Below the pieces are notes generated by a model, which worked only from the letters and a program-made list of their open reading frames with translations, did not search any database and was not told the DNA's origin. Positions 45,533 to 55,078 of a stretch of DNA of 64,000 nucleotides are shown in pieces. Positions within the stretch are counted from its first letter, which is position 1. Every line of letters starts with the position of its first letter. The translations under genes were made by a program, and so were the position numbers. Origin of the DNA: CAYSPT01 sp964432985 (GTDB lineage Bacteria; Muiribacteriota; CAYSPT01); NCBI GenBank assembly GCA_964432985.1, contig CAYSPT010000015.1, forward strand, positions 1 to 64,000, written 5' to 3'.

Positions 45533-47395
45533 TCATTGCCAGCCCCCCAATTTCAAGGCTATCTTCATTATTCGTTCCCCTGCTTTCCCATCCAGGCGGT
45601 AAAGTTGATCATATACAAATTTGACAGCCGTTTTCTCTATTGTTTTACGGAATGTTTCATTATAAAGCACCTTTGCTATTGCGTCTCCGAATTTTTCGCC
45701 CTTATCGACTTCGTAACAGGCCTTACTACTTGTAAAGGGTAGTATTTCCCTGCTACCCGTTGTATTGAGTATGATTACCGGGACATTCAAAGCCAATGCT
45801 TCTACGGCGGTGGCGGAGTTATGAGTGATCAGGAGATCTGCATGTATCAAGACTTCATATATGTCGGCGTCGGTGATAAACACCGGTTTCACTTTCTCTT
45901 CTCCAGCAATAACTTTCATCCAGCCGAGGTCTTTCTCCACTGGATGCGGCTTTACTATCAACACTTCATCTGTCCGTGCTGCCATGGCACGACAACAATC
46001 ACGAAGAATAGCGATGCGTTCCTGCATTAACGGCAGCGGTTGTGTAGTCAGAACAATCCGGCGACAATCTGAGGGGATACCGTAACGCTTATTGTATCCC
46101 TGATCTGCTTTTTTGTTGCGCGCGGCGATAAGTTCATTTTCACGAGGTGATCCTGTAACCTCAATGGTTCTTGCAGGATAGTGCCCGTGCTCCATCAACA
46201 TTCTCCTGGAAAAAGGCCCGAAGACCGCTGTTACATCCGGGAGACATTCCGGAAGCCTGGTAGAAAAATCATGGATATCGTGACACCGGGCGTAGTCCAT
46301 ACTATGGTTGAAACCATGGCTCAGTCCAAGAGTTGGGATACCGAACCGTTTACAGGCAAGCGTAAAATTCTTGCCCATACTTTCTGCTTCTCCCATTACT
46401 ACCCCGACCCGCGGTTTCATTATGGAGAGAATGTGCTCAATGGTGCGCCTGACCATGTTAAAATATGGTTTTCTATAGCGTTCAAAACTCTCTAACTTCC
46501 TTTCTAGAACTTTACCGAGCATAATTTCAGAAATCTTAGTGGGAACGGGCCTGTTTTTCCGAAAAAAAACACCCCCCATATACCTGACAAAACGAGATAG
46601 AAGTTCCGTTAATGGGAAACCATTTTCAAGAAACAATATCCCGGATTTTCTTGCCAACCGACGAAGGTTATATGGAATCCACCTATCGCTTACCACGATA
46701 GTGTTCACTCTCAAACCTCTTTTTTCCAGAGATTCTTTAAGGTCACCAAAGTAGGGAATGCTAAGGTATTTTTCACCATCTGCAGACAGTCTCTTTTGAA
46801 AAACAACCATGCCATGGAAGAGAACGACATCGCAGGCTTTTATGTCAGGCCACAGTGAATGATACCGAAACCGGTAATAGCTGTGCCCGAATAGCCGTTT
46901 CCACTCGGTCAAAGGATTGCCTAGTTCAAGAATTCTGGCATACCAGGGACGAATATCGTGTACTATCAATGGCAGTTTTTTTTTGTCAGCCAGAGAGCGT
47001 ACGATATCCATCACATCCAACGAAGAGGTGTACAACTCCAAGCCAGAGGGATCAAGCTGCTCGATAGCGGTTCTGATTCCCAGGGAAATCTTATATGCGT
47101 TCCCTAGGTGTATAGATTCGTATGAGCCATGATAAAACCAGTTTTTCTGTGTCCACCAGTCACTCTCTTCGCTGAAGCTATCCTTGAAACAACGGCCATC
47201 AGGCATCCTGAAATGTGCCATCGAAAGGAAAAATGTGTGTGCCTGCTCAAAAACAGTTTGCGGAATAAAATCATCAAGTTTAACGTGTTGTTGAGATGCT
47301 TTTACTTCCCGGTCGGTAAGAAGAGTATCGCCGGGCTGGACCGCTGGCAGTTCATCGCAATTGCCTTCAATATGAATAAGTAATCGTCCACTCAC
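45533..47395 (-). CDS. Large GT-B-like glycosyltransferase, possibly nonulosonate-specific
   Basis: 620 residues, unusually long. The C-terminal half resembles the GT-B fold of capsule/CDP-glycerol and NeuC-like enzymes: GEAESMGKNFTLACKRFGIP near 340, LSHGFNHSMDYAR near 362, GSPRENELIAARNKK near 415, VLIVKPHPVEKDLGWM near 480 and DLLITHNSATAVEALALNVP near 520. The N-terminal 300 residues look like a divergent Rossmann partner. No signal or membrane helix. Because it sits between the flippase and the radical SAM gene of a nonulosonate operon, it is a candidate for adding the nine-carbon acid. The substrate call is inference only. Confidence 0.7.
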   Translation of the reverse strand: MSGRLLIHIEGNCDELPAVQPGDTLLTDREVKASQQHVKLDDFIPQTVFEQAHTFFLSMAHFRMPDGRCFKDSFSEESDWWTQKNWFYHGSYESIHLGNAYKISLGIRTAIEQLDPSGLELYTSSLDVMDIVRSLADKKKLPLIVHDIRPWYARILELGNPLTEWKRLFGHSYYRFRYHSLWPDIKACDVVLFHGMVVFQKRLSADGEKYLSIPYFGDLKESLEKRGLRVNTIVVSDRWIPYNLRRLARKSGILFLENGFPLTELLSRFVRYMGGVFFRKNRPVPTKISEIMLGKVLERKLESFERYRKPYFNMVRRTIEHILSIMKPRVGVVMGEAESMGKNFTLACKRFGIPTLGLSHGFNHSMDYARCHDIHDFSTRLPECLPDVTAVFGPFSRRMLMEHGHYPARTIEVTGSPRENELIAARNKKADQGYNKRYGIPSDCRRIVLTTQPLPLMQERIAILRDCCRAMAARTDEVLIVKPHPVEKDLGWMKVIAGEEKVKPVFITDADIYEVLIHADLLITHNSATAVEALALNVPVIILNTTGSREILPFTSSKACYEVDKGEKFGDAIAKVLYNETFRKTIEKTAVKFVYDQLYRLDGKAGERIMKIALKLGGWQ

Positions 47396-47460
47396 CGGCT
47401 CTTATTCCTCACTAAACAACAGTCCTTCATTCCTTATTGACAGCATCTTTCTTAGTAACG

Positions 47461-48855
47461 TCATCGTAGCAACTTGAAAAATTCCTTTATTAGGGAACGG
47501 AAACCCCACATTTTGTAATGGCGCATGGCAATATCAGGAATCTGAAACATCTTTTTTAAGACATAAATGCGATTGGCAGCCTTCTCCGCTTTATGTTTAA
47601 GTCGTTTGAGCTCAGCATCTGTATGCGAACTAATGTTCAGAATCAGATTTGTCGTGTCGCTTAAGCTCTTTATATATTCAATTTCGTTCTTGATAAGTCC
47701 TCGGTTCTTTGCCTCTTCATATAACGGTGTCCCCGGAAACGGAGTGATGAAACCTAGTTGAAGAAAGATTCCTGCTTCACGGGCAAGTTTGCTGGAGAGC
47801 ATTACATCCTCTTCCATTTCATTCGGTGCACCAACCATAAACGATCCATGAACCCTTATCCCTGCCTCCCGGGTAATCCTGAGCGCAAACAGTGCCTGCT
47901 CTGGAGTGGTCGTACGCTGTAAATAATCAAGCACACGTTTGCTGCCACTCTCAATCCCATAACCGAGATAGACGCAACCGGTATCACGCATTCTCAATAG
48001 CATGTCCTTCTCAATCATATCGCACCGGGCGGAAGTACTCCATTTTATCTTCAATTTCCGCCGGACGAGCTCGTCACAAAACTCAAAGACATAACTCTTG
48101 TCGATTGTAAACAAATCATCGAGTATACCTACATAACCGATGTTCCATTCTTTGTGTAGAATCTCAATTTCATCTACCAGGTTATTAATTGGCCTTTTTA
48201 TCACTTTCCGTCCGAATATCTTGTAACAATATGAACAGGAAAAAGGACACCCTCTGACAGCTGACACATTCATTGATCGCAGTTTATATGAATCAGCAAT
48301 GTGGAAACCGTGACGGGCATAGTTGTCAAAGGCAAAAAGATCCCAGGCCGGAAAAGGAATTTGGCTAAAATCCGTCAAACGTTCACGTGAAGGTGTTCGC
48401 ACTATCTGCCCTTCTTTTTTAATTACGATGCCATTGATTTTTGACAGATCACCTTCACATTCCAGCGTCTTGAGTAATTCGGGCAAAGTTAATTCCGCTT
48501 CACCAACAACCAACACGTCGGCCTCAAGATTTTGTAGGATCAATTTCGGGATCGGAGTTGCAACACTTCCGCCTACGATTACCTTGCGATCTGGATGAAT
48601 GCTTTTTGCCCACAAGCATACCTTTTGAATATAATCAAAAACGGTAATCAGGCCCCCCACAGCCAAAAGGTCATAATGAGATTTCCGTATCTCTTCTTTT
48701 ACCTGGCTGTCTTGAAGGCGAAGACCATCAGCATCAACCACCTTGACATTATGCCCTTCTTTTTTCATAATTGCGACAACGATTCCCAGTCCAACCGGAA
48801 ATACTGCTGGAGGCGCTAACTCCCTACATTTGGGATTGATCACCAGAATTTTCAT
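47461..48855 (-). CDS. B12-binding radical SAM protein (second copy)
   Basis: 464 residues. The B12-binding domain occupies residues 1-150 (VGGLITVFDYIQKV, VIVGGSVATPIPKLI). The radical SAM cluster motif is GCPFSCSYCYKIFG near residue 205, and GYGIESGSKRVLDYLQRTTT near 290 contacts SAM. A basic helical tail follows. It differs clearly from the copy at 39.5-40.8 kb, so this is not a recent duplication. The start overlaps the Wzy-like gene by 32 bases. Sugar or lipid C-methylation or a rearrangement is plausible. Confidence 0.92.
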   Translation of the reverse strand: MKILVINPKCRELAPPAVFPVGLGIVVAIMKKEGHNVKVVDADGLRLQDSQVKEEIRKSHYDLLAVGGLITVFDYIQKVCLWAKSIHPDRKVIVGGSVATPIPKLILQNLEADVLVVGEAELTLPELLKTLECEGDLSKINGIVIKKEGQIVRTPSRERLTDFSQIPFPAWDLFAFDNYARHGFHIADSYKLRSMNVSAVRGCPFSCSYCYKIFGRKVIKRPINNLVDEIEILHKEWNIGYVGILDDLFTIDKSYVFEFCDELVRRKLKIKWSTSARCDMIEKDMLLRMRDTGCVYLGYGIESGSKRVLDYLQRTTTPEQALFALRITREAGIRVHGSFMVGAPNEMEEDVMLSSKLAREAGIFLQLGFITPFPGTPLYEEAKNRGLIKNEIEYIKSLSDTTNLILNISSHTDAELKRLKHKAEKAANRIYVLKKMFQIPDIAMRHYKMWGFRSLIKEFFKLLR

Positions 48856-50218
48856 TTATACCCCTACCGGCTATCTGTGCACTTGCTGTTACCGTAGCGT
48901 TCACCCTTGAAGTGACAGGTGGTTTACCAGGCTGCCCAATAAATTTAGCGGGATGACATATAAACATAATAATAACAACACCGCAAAGCGGCATGGCCAA
49001 GCCCATAAAAATTTGAGTCAGACTGAGAAGCGGGACGACTCCGCACAAGAAGGCATAAACGCCAATGTACAGAGAATTTCTCCGATGACAAAACAGCTTG
49101 TTATGCAGCCATTTCAAAAAAGACAGGACCAGTGGAATACCGAATAGGATTCCCGGAATGCCGAAGTTGGCGTAAAGCTCACCAACAAAGCAAGTGGTCA
49201 TTCCGCCACCGGTTGTACCGGTGGCGACTTTATAACAATATGAGGAAAGATCAAACTGCGTAAAAGGCAAAATCCCGAGGTTGGGAAACGTCGCTCCATA
49301 GAGATGATTCAACTCGCTCGGGAAAACATCGAAAATAATTGCCAAAGCCTTGCTTTGTGTGAGAGAGATTCTTCTAAATACCGCCGGAAAAACCTCCTGG
49401 AATAAGGCGTCAATTAATGTCAAATCCATATAGTATTTTGTCCTGAAATACAAATAGTACATAGTTGGAATTAACAGGAAAGTGAACGCTAAAAAAATGT
49501 ATTTCTTTATTTTTTTCAACAGAGAGAAATACTCATTACCCATTGCTAAAGTGTACGCAGCATAAAACTGGAACAATAGTATTACTATGGGAAGCTTTTG
49601 ACCATCCGATATTCTGATCAGAATCACAAATAGAATTATGAAACACAAGAAAAACTTCCCCTTATACTTCAGCTTCAGCTTTTGATGCAAAACGTAATCG
49701 GAGTAAAGAATGAAAGCCACCAGTGAGACACAGATTCGTACGAGTATATGCCACACTCTGAATAGTATCCTATTCTCTATCCAATAATTTGACAGCAAAC
49801 GGCTGGCCAGTATTATTTTATAATCAGCGCCACGAATCATATTAATAATATTGAGCTGCCAACCTATGCTCTTACAGTAAACCAAGAATAAAACCACACC
49901 TGTAATAGACATCCATTTCAGTGCTGCTATTTTTTTAGTAGATAACAATTTATACGAATCAAACATTTTCTTTTTTCGCGATCGAAACCAATTTATATTA
50001 ATTAAAATCAAAACAAACAAAAAATAATAGACGGCAAATTTCAGGATCAATATATTGTTTATGTTCATACGTTCTGCATTTATTTGCGCCCCAAAGAACA
50101 TACATAAAGTAAAGGAAATACAAAGCAGTGAGTTAAAATTGGATAAAATCTGACCACGAAACACTTTAGTAAAAGTGAGTATGATAAAAAGTATGTATAT
50201 AATGCCGGGTATGTTCAT
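48824..50218 (-). CDS. Wzy-like O-antigen/oligosaccharide polymerase
   Basis: 464 residues, with around ten to twelve membrane helices and a large periplasmic loop (RKIYL-poor, Tyr/Phe-rich, near residues 210-330), the layout of Wzy-type polymerases. It is very AT-rich and dominated by Ile/Phe/Leu/Lys, as is common for this fast-evolving gene. The Wzy call comes from topology and operon position, not from a conserved motif. The ATG overlaps the cytidylyltransferase stop as ATGA, and the 3' end overlaps the second radical SAM gene by 32 bases. Confidence 0.78.
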   Translation of the reverse strand: MNIPGIIYILFIILTFTKVFRGQILSNFNSLLCISFTLCMFFGAQINAERMNINNILILKFAVYYFLFVLILININWFRSRKKKMFDSYKLLSTKKIAALKWMSITGVVLFLVYCKSIGWQLNIINMIRGADYKIILASRLLSNYWIENRILFRVWHILVRICVSLVAFILYSDYVLHQKLKLKYKGKFFLCFIILFVILIRISDGQKLPIVILLFQFYAAYTLAMGNEYFSLLKKIKKYIFLAFTFLLIPTMYYLYFRTKYYMDLTLIDALFQEVFPAVFRRISLTQSKALAIIFDVFPSELNHLYGATFPNLGILPFTQFDLSSYCYKVATGTTGGGMTTCFVGELYANFGIPGILFGIPLVLSFLKWLHNKLFCHRRNSLYIGVYAFLCGVVPLLSLTQIFMGLAMPLCGVVIIMFICHPAKFIGQPGKPPVTSRVNATVTASAQIAGRGINENSGDQSQM

Positions 50219-51012
50219 TTCTTTTTAATAGACTGGCCTTTGGCCAAAGCAATTCCGATTGTATTATTAATGGTAAGCAATTCTGGCTCTTTATGTAATA
50301 ATGCAACGATAGCTTTTGAGTCAAAGTGAGAACTTTGCGGCAACAGACGTTCATAGATCGCTTTTATAAACCGATAATCCTCCGGATAATCCAAAACCCA
50401 TCGCCACTCAGGATTCCAATCTTTTTCATTGTTCTCATAGTTGTACACACGGTAAATTTCCGGATGATTGTAGATATAGGCAGAAACATGTTCTCTATCA
50501 GAAAGATCATTGGTGCGTTGAGCAACATCAAGCAGTGTGTCGAAAGAAAACACCTGAACATCCAGGCCATACGGAAACGTGCGAACTACACTGTTGGTTA
50601 CAATATCAACATCACCTTTCATAAAGCGATGTACCATGGTATCGATTAGGGCAGGATCAGTGAAAGGACAATCCCCGCATAACCTTACAATAATATTAGA
50701 CTTCATCCATCTGTGTGATTCGAGAACTCTTAACAGTACATCATTTTCGCTACCACGAAAAACATGAATTCCACAGGTACGGGCAAGGGTATCTATAACA
50801 TTATCCTGTGCTTGATCGGTAGTAGCGATAACTATATCGTGAATTAAACGCGACCTTTTTACTCTTTCCCAAAGACGGTATAAAACCGGTTTACCACATA
50901 AATCCAGCATGACTTTTCCTGGCAAGCGGCTCGAACCCATTCGTGCTTCAATACTTGCAACTATACGAGGGCGATCTGAATCCCGGTAATTATTAACACT
51001 TACTATTGTCAT
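50215..51012 (-). CDS. SpsF-like cytidylyltransferase (CMP-nonulosonate synthetase candidate)
   Basis: 265 residues. The opening IVASIEARMGSSRLPGKVML is the SpsF/CMP-KDO-synthetase-like nucleotide loop, followed by RLCGDCPFTDPALIDTM near residue 112 (metal site), TFPYGLDVQVF near 145 and DLSDREHVSAYIYNHPE near 170. It would activate the nonulosonic acid as CMP derivative, the last soluble step before glycosyl transfer. It is the first gene of the 15-kb minus-strand operon, with a promoter at 51118-51145 and a leader of about 100 bases. Confidence 0.9.
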   Translation of the reverse strand: MTIVSVNNYRDSDRPRIVASIEARMGSSRLPGKVMLDLCGKPVLYRLWERVKRSRLIHDIVIATTDQAQDNVIDTLARTCGIHVFRGSENDVLLRVLESHRWMKSNIIVRLCGDCPFTDPALIDTMVHRFMKGDVDIVTNSVVRTFPYGLDVQVFSFDTLLDVAQRTNDLSDREHVSAYIYNHPEIYRVYNYENNEKDWNPEWRWVLDYPEDYRFIKAIYERLLPQSSHFDSKAIVALLHKEPELLTINNTIGIALAKGQSIKKK

Positions 51013-51117
51013 TGTTGCATACGGTTTCTTTTTTAATAGTGTTTTCCTCGAACAAATTGATAACCGGAAAAGTCATTCTTGTTTGAATGGCATTTCCCCT
51101 TTCAGGATAGCCCACAG

Positions 51118-51145
51118 TGTATATATTTGCCCAAATGAGTGTCAA
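51118..51145 (-). promoter_or_regulatory. Sigma70-type promoter of the polysaccharide operon
   Basis: On the minus strand: TTGACA (51145-51140), 16-base spacer, TATACA (51123-51118). It is the only good promoter seen ahead of the run from the SpsF-like gene down to the initiating transferase. Confidence 0.6.
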
Positions 51146-51219
51146 GGCAATTGGCATATATACTACTTTAGATAAAAGTAGGTGCAAATGCAATAAAAAA
51201 GCGCCCTCTGAGAGACAGC

Positions 51220-51248
51220 TTGACATATAGCATGCTTGTTATTACAAT
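51220..51248 (+). promoter_or_regulatory. Sigma70-type promoter of the O-antigen ligase-like gene
   Basis: TTGACA (51220-51225), 17-base spacer, TACAAT (51243-51248). Transcription should start at about 51255-51256, exactly where the likely ATG lies. The rest of 51013-51255 between the divergent genes holds no other feature. Confidence 0.7.
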
Positions 51249-51255
51249 CCCCGCT

Positions 51256-53355
51256 ATGTCTGAGATAAGAGAAGGTGGTTACTTCCGCTTTTTTAGATGG
51301 TTGTCGAACACTGGCTTGCTGGCAGCGGTTTTCCTTTCTCCATTCTCCACTACCCTGAAAAGCGCTGCGCTCGTGTTGGCGTTACTGGGTTGGCTTCCAC
51401 GACTGGGCCTTACTCGAGGGAAAGATTTTACAACTGGGGTTTACAGTAAACCACTCCTTCTCATAGTAGTGATAGGAACGCTATCCGCATTTTTTTCCTG
51501 GAGGGGAAGAGTAAGTCTTAGCCTTTTAAATAAAGAAATTATTCAGTTTGCCCTTCTTTACCTTTTGTTAATTAACCACCGATCAGTCCTAAAGCGGCTA
51601 CCCATGTGTCTGTTGATATCAGTGATTATATCTATTGCTCTGTGTTTCCAACAGCATTTTTATGGAGGTCTTAAACAGACAGTGGGCCTTATGGACCACC
51701 CTAACATCTTTGGAGGGTACCTGGCTGCTATGTTTCCTATCGTGGTCTCTCTTTTTTTTCGGACCACTTATAATTTCATGAAAATAGCACTGGTAATTCT
51801 ATCCGTCTGTATACTTTTATCTCTTGTTTTTACTGGTTGCCGTACAGCGCTCGTTCTGGCAACGGTGGGACTTCTGGCCACTTTTCTAGTTACTCGCAGA
51901 TACCTTGCAGCCTCTCTGGTAGGCTTAGCTATTATCCTGACCCTGGTCTTGCCGATGGCAAGTCTTAAAATGACGAGAGAAAGCAACCTGAGCAGGTTTT
52001 CCTGGCATCTCCTTACCCAAAGTACCTGTGTGAGGGCAAAAATGTGGGAAGGGGCTCTGCGCACCATAGCTGATTTTCCGCTACTGGGCGTGGGACCAGG
52101 AAATTTCAGTCTGTCATTCCGTCGGCTAAAAATCCTTAAAAAATATGATTACATAAGGGACTTAGTGCTTCATGCCCATAACATTTTTTTGCATCTTTGG
52201 GCCGAACTCGGTTTCTTGGGACCGGTAGCGATGATCATGGCGATTGTCACCTTTTATAATCTGACTAAATCAATAACTTTGCTTTCGAAAACCTCAGTCC
52301 AGGCTGATTCGCTTGGAGCTGCTTTCACTATATCTTTGTTAATTGTCCTCCTGCACTCTTTTGTTGATTTCCTTTTTTGTGCCAGTTCTTACACGTACCT
52401 GGTCATAGCACTATTGGCTTTCCACGAAGGATTCTCTGGAAAGAGAAAAATCGATTCACATTTGGATATGCATCTACTCAATTTGTTGCCTGCATTCTCT
52501 CTAACCTTTTTTATCTGTCATTACTTGTTGTACCGGGCACTTATATGGGCACCTATTACAGGGTTGCCATTATTGATACTTTTGCTTGTGACCGCCAAGT
52601 ATTTCATTTATTTATCTGAATCATCGGCCCCCCACGGATGTTGTTCAATAATGTCTGCTCTGTGTATCACTGGTTTTTTACTGCTCATGTTTGCTTTTAT
52701 TATCAACTTTTTAGCCACTCCATTGCCACTTGGTTCTCTTCTAAAAGCAATTACTATTCCTTTAACTATGTGTTTCTTTATGCTTCTAGTGCAACCTACC
52801 CTGTTACCTGCAATTTCGCCGATAGTACCCCATGAGGATGCAGGTGGCCAATGGAGAATAAAAAACAAAACGGTGATTATAATACTATTCTTATTGGCCG
52901 TTTTTCCGATCACTAACCTGGCGGGACAAGCAGTTTGTATCGTACTCAGTAAACAGGCCATCAGCGAAAGAAGATTTGGCAGAGCTTCCACCTTTGCTTC
53001 TACCGCCCTAAATCTCGATTCCAGCTGTGGAGAAACGTACCTCCTGCGAGGTAAACTCTATTTTCAGGAAGGAAATATACAGCAAGCTTTTGACTGTTTC
53101 AAGCAGGCTGTAATTCAGAATCCACATCCGGAATCAATGTTTTGGATCGAGGCAGAATCCTGTGTTAGACAGGATAAGTGGAACTCTGTTGCAAAACTCG
53201 CTGTGAAAAGAGGGGGGTTGGAAATACTTTCACCAAACGATCCGACTATCAGCACACATCAACTCCAATGCCTGTATGAGGCCTTTCTCAACACAGGACA
53301 TCAGACAGAAGCTGAGGTCTTCGCAACAGCAATCAAGACACGAGATGATCATTAG
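51256..53355 (+). CDS. O-antigen ligase/polymerase-like (Wzy_C) membrane protein with TPRs
   Basis: About 699 residues. Twelve or so membrane helices; the Wzy_C/O-antigen ligase block is MDHPNIFGGYLAAMFPIVVS near 150, FTGCRTALVLATVGLLATFL near 195 and the loop GVGPGNFSLSFRRL near 278 followed by HAHNIFLHLWAELGFLGP near 305. The C-terminal 120 residues carry TPR-like repeats (YLLRGKLYFQEGNIQQAFDC). It joins polysaccharide to lipid A-core or another acceptor, or polymerises repeat units. Start: ATG 51256, which coincides with the predicted transcription start. No ribosome site is visible. In-frame ATG 51232 and TTG 51220 lie within the promoter and are rejected. Confidence 0.85.
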   Translation: MSEIREGGYFRFFRWLSNTGLLAAVFLSPFSTTLKSAALVLALLGWLPRLGLTRGKDFTTGVYSKPLLLIVVIGTLSAFFSWRGRVSLSLLNKEIIQFALLYLLLINHRSVLKRLPMCLLISVIISIALCFQQHFYGGLKQTVGLMDHPNIFGGYLAAMFPIVVSLFFRTTYNFMKIALVILSVCILLSLVFTGCRTALVLATVGLLATFLVTRRYLAASLVGLAIILTLVLPMASLKMTRESNLSRFSWHLLTQSTCVRAKMWEGALRTIADFPLLGVGPGNFSLSFRRLKILKKYDYIRDLVLHAHNIFLHLWAELGFLGPVAMIMAIVTFYNLTKSITLLSKTSVQADSLGAAFTISLLIVLLHSFVDFLFCASSYTYLVIALLAFHEGFSGKRKIDSHLDMHLLNLLPAFSLTFFICHYLLYRALIWAPITGLPLLILLLVTAKYFIYLSESSAPHGCCSIMSALCITGFLLLMFAFIINFLATPLPLGSLLKAITIPLTMCFFMLLVQPTLLPAISPIVPHEDAGGQWRIKNKTVIIILFLLAVFPITNLAGQAVCIVLSKQAISERRFGRASTFASTALNLDSSCGETYLLRGKLYFQEGNIQQAFDCFKQAVIQNPHPESMFWIEAESCVRQDKWNSVAKLAVKRGGLEILSPNDPTISTHQLQCLYEAFLNTGHQTEAEVFATAIKTRDDH

Positions 53356-53378
53356 ATGAGGTCAGCAATTCAGTCGCA

Positions 53379-53407
53379 TTGACCCTTTATTGGACAGGTG
53401 TTATAAT
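53379..53407 (+). promoter_or_regulatory. Sigma70-type promoter of the Wzz-like gene
   Basis: TTGACC (53379-53384), 17-base spacer, TATAAT (53402-53407). It gives a leader of roughly 120 bases to the ATG at 53536. Confidence 0.7.
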
Positions 53408-53535
53408 CAGACAACTTTGGAAGAATCCCTTCAATGTGCAGGCACTTTTTGAAATCGCTTGCAAATATCGTGTATAACAGAAAAAACTTCCAACAAGAAT
53501 TGTGAACGAAGACATATAGAAGGGGAATCGACATT

Positions 53536-55062
53536 ATGAGTTCTACGGAAAGTAAAGCTCCTGAGATTAACGATGCTATTAGTCACCGATATTTATACAG
53601 TAATGAAGGGGAGATTAATTTACTGGACATATGGGATGTTTTACTTCGCAGGAAAAGGTTTCTCCTGGTAACAACTTTTTTGGTTGCCGCAGCTATAAGT
53701 TTCGCGACTCTGGCCATATCCAATGTGTATCAAACGACCGCAATACTGTTACCTCCGAATCCTCGCGATATTGAATATCTCAACATACCTGAAGTGTCAG
53801 AAGTCGAACCTGCATTATTATTTGAAAGGTTTATCAATGGACTTTCTTCTCAAGAGTTGAGGAAACGACTATTTATAGAGGAGAAGATTATCAAGCCATT
53901 CAACAATGATGGAAGTTTTAATCAAGAAAGCCTGGAGATCTTAGACAAGTTTAACCAGGCTATTTCTGTTAAACCACGCCTTAACGCCAAAGGTAAATAC
54001 ATTGAGAGTGTTTCAATTAGTATGACTGGGAAGGCACAACCCAGTAAGCTGGCCAGCATTATTAACAAACTTGTTGCGCTTGCTGAAAAAGAAGCCTGTT
54101 TGTCCACAATCAGTGATGTAAACAAGAAATTAGAGCATCTAAAAGGTATTGTCACAAACGAAATAACCCTGTTGAGAGAAAAGGCAAAAAAACAACGAAT
54201 CGATAAGATTAAAAAGCTGGAAGAAACCGATCACATTCAGCGTAAATTACTTATAAATAAGATAAACTCGTTGCGAACACAGGCCAAACTGAAACGTTTG
54301 GACCTGATAGTTGCATTGGAAGAGGAAGATCTTATTGAGAGAAACCAAATCAAAGAGGAGATCAATGTTCTTCTGAAATACGCAAAAGAAGTGAGACAAG
54401 ACCGGTTGTTTATTCTTCAAGAAGCACAAAAAATAGCCAGCAATCTCTCCTCGCAGGATACACCACAAATGACTTTTCTTTTTCCTGGTTTTTCGCAGAA
54501 TATCGAGAAGACAGATGCTCCTATCACACATTTATCCCCCCTTTCTGTACCACTATACTTAATGGGGGAAAAGGCTTTACAGGCGGAAATTAATGAGTTA
54601 ACCATCAGAGAATACGACGAACCATTTATTGACGGACTACGATCACTTCAGGCAAAACTCACTATGCTAGAAAAAAACGAAAGGATTGACGTAATCAAAC
54701 ACCGTCAGAATGATGATCCGTTTATCAAGCAGTTAAGAGAATTAGAAGCTCAACTTGCTCAATTAGAGACAAACAATGAAGTGGAGATTCTAAAAGCGAG
54801 GCAAGATGATGATCCATTTATCCTAAACTTACGGGATCTCGAGGCTAAGCTGGAAACATTAGGTGGAGTACAGATAAATCCAAAAACAATAAGGGCAATT
54901 TGTGTAGATCAACCAGCTTATCCTGGAGAAAAACCTGTACGCCCAAGACGAATATTGATTTCCGCTGTTGGTTGCTTGATAGCTTTAATATTTGCTGTTA
55001 TTCTCACTCTTTTTATAGATGCCCTGACAACAAGAAAAACGCAGATAAACAATTTATCCTAG
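53536..55062 (+). CDS. Wzz-family polysaccharide chain-length regulator
   Basis: 508 residues, flanked by two membrane helices (near 38-60 and 472-495), with a Pro-rich PAYPGEKPVRPRR just before the second, as in Wzz/polysaccharide co-polymerases. The periplasmic part is long coiled coil with two internal repeat families: three units of about 33 residues (215-305, LREKAKKQRIDKIKKLEETD type) and three of about 32 (355-450, DDPFIKQLRELEAQLAQLE type). GAAGGGG lies upstream of the ATG. There is no tyrosine kinase domain, so it belongs to the Wzz group rather than Wzc. It sets glycan chain length together with the Wzy-type protein. Confidence 0.92.
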   Translation: MSSTESKAPEINDAISHRYLYSNEGEINLLDIWDVLLRRKRFLLVTTFLVAAAISFATLAISNVYQTTAILLPPNPRDIEYLNIPEVSEVEPALLFERFINGLSSQELRKRLFIEEKIIKPFNNDGSFNQESLEILDKFNQAISVKPRLNAKGKYIESVSISMTGKAQPSKLASIINKLVALAEKEACLSTISDVNKKLEHLKGIVTNEITLLREKAKKQRIDKIKKLEETDHIQRKLLINKINSLRTQAKLKRLDLIVALEEEDLIERNQIKEEINVLLKYAKEVRQDRLFILQEAQKIASNLSSQDTPQMTFLFPGFSQNIEKTDAPITHLSPLSVPLYLMGEKALQAEINELTIREYDEPFIDGLRSLQAKLTMLEKNERIDVIKHRQNDDPFIKQLRELEAQLAQLETNNEVEILKARQDDDPFILNLRDLEAKLETLGGVQINPKTIRAICVDQPAYPGEKPVRPRRILISAVGCLIALIFAVILTLFIDALTTRKTQINNLS

Positions 55063-55078
55063 AACAATAACATACTAC

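Noticed and set aside
51220..51255. Upstream start codons TTG 51220 or ATG 51232 for the ligase-like gene
   Set aside because: They lie within the -35 to -10 region of a near-consensus promoter, before the predicted transcription start.
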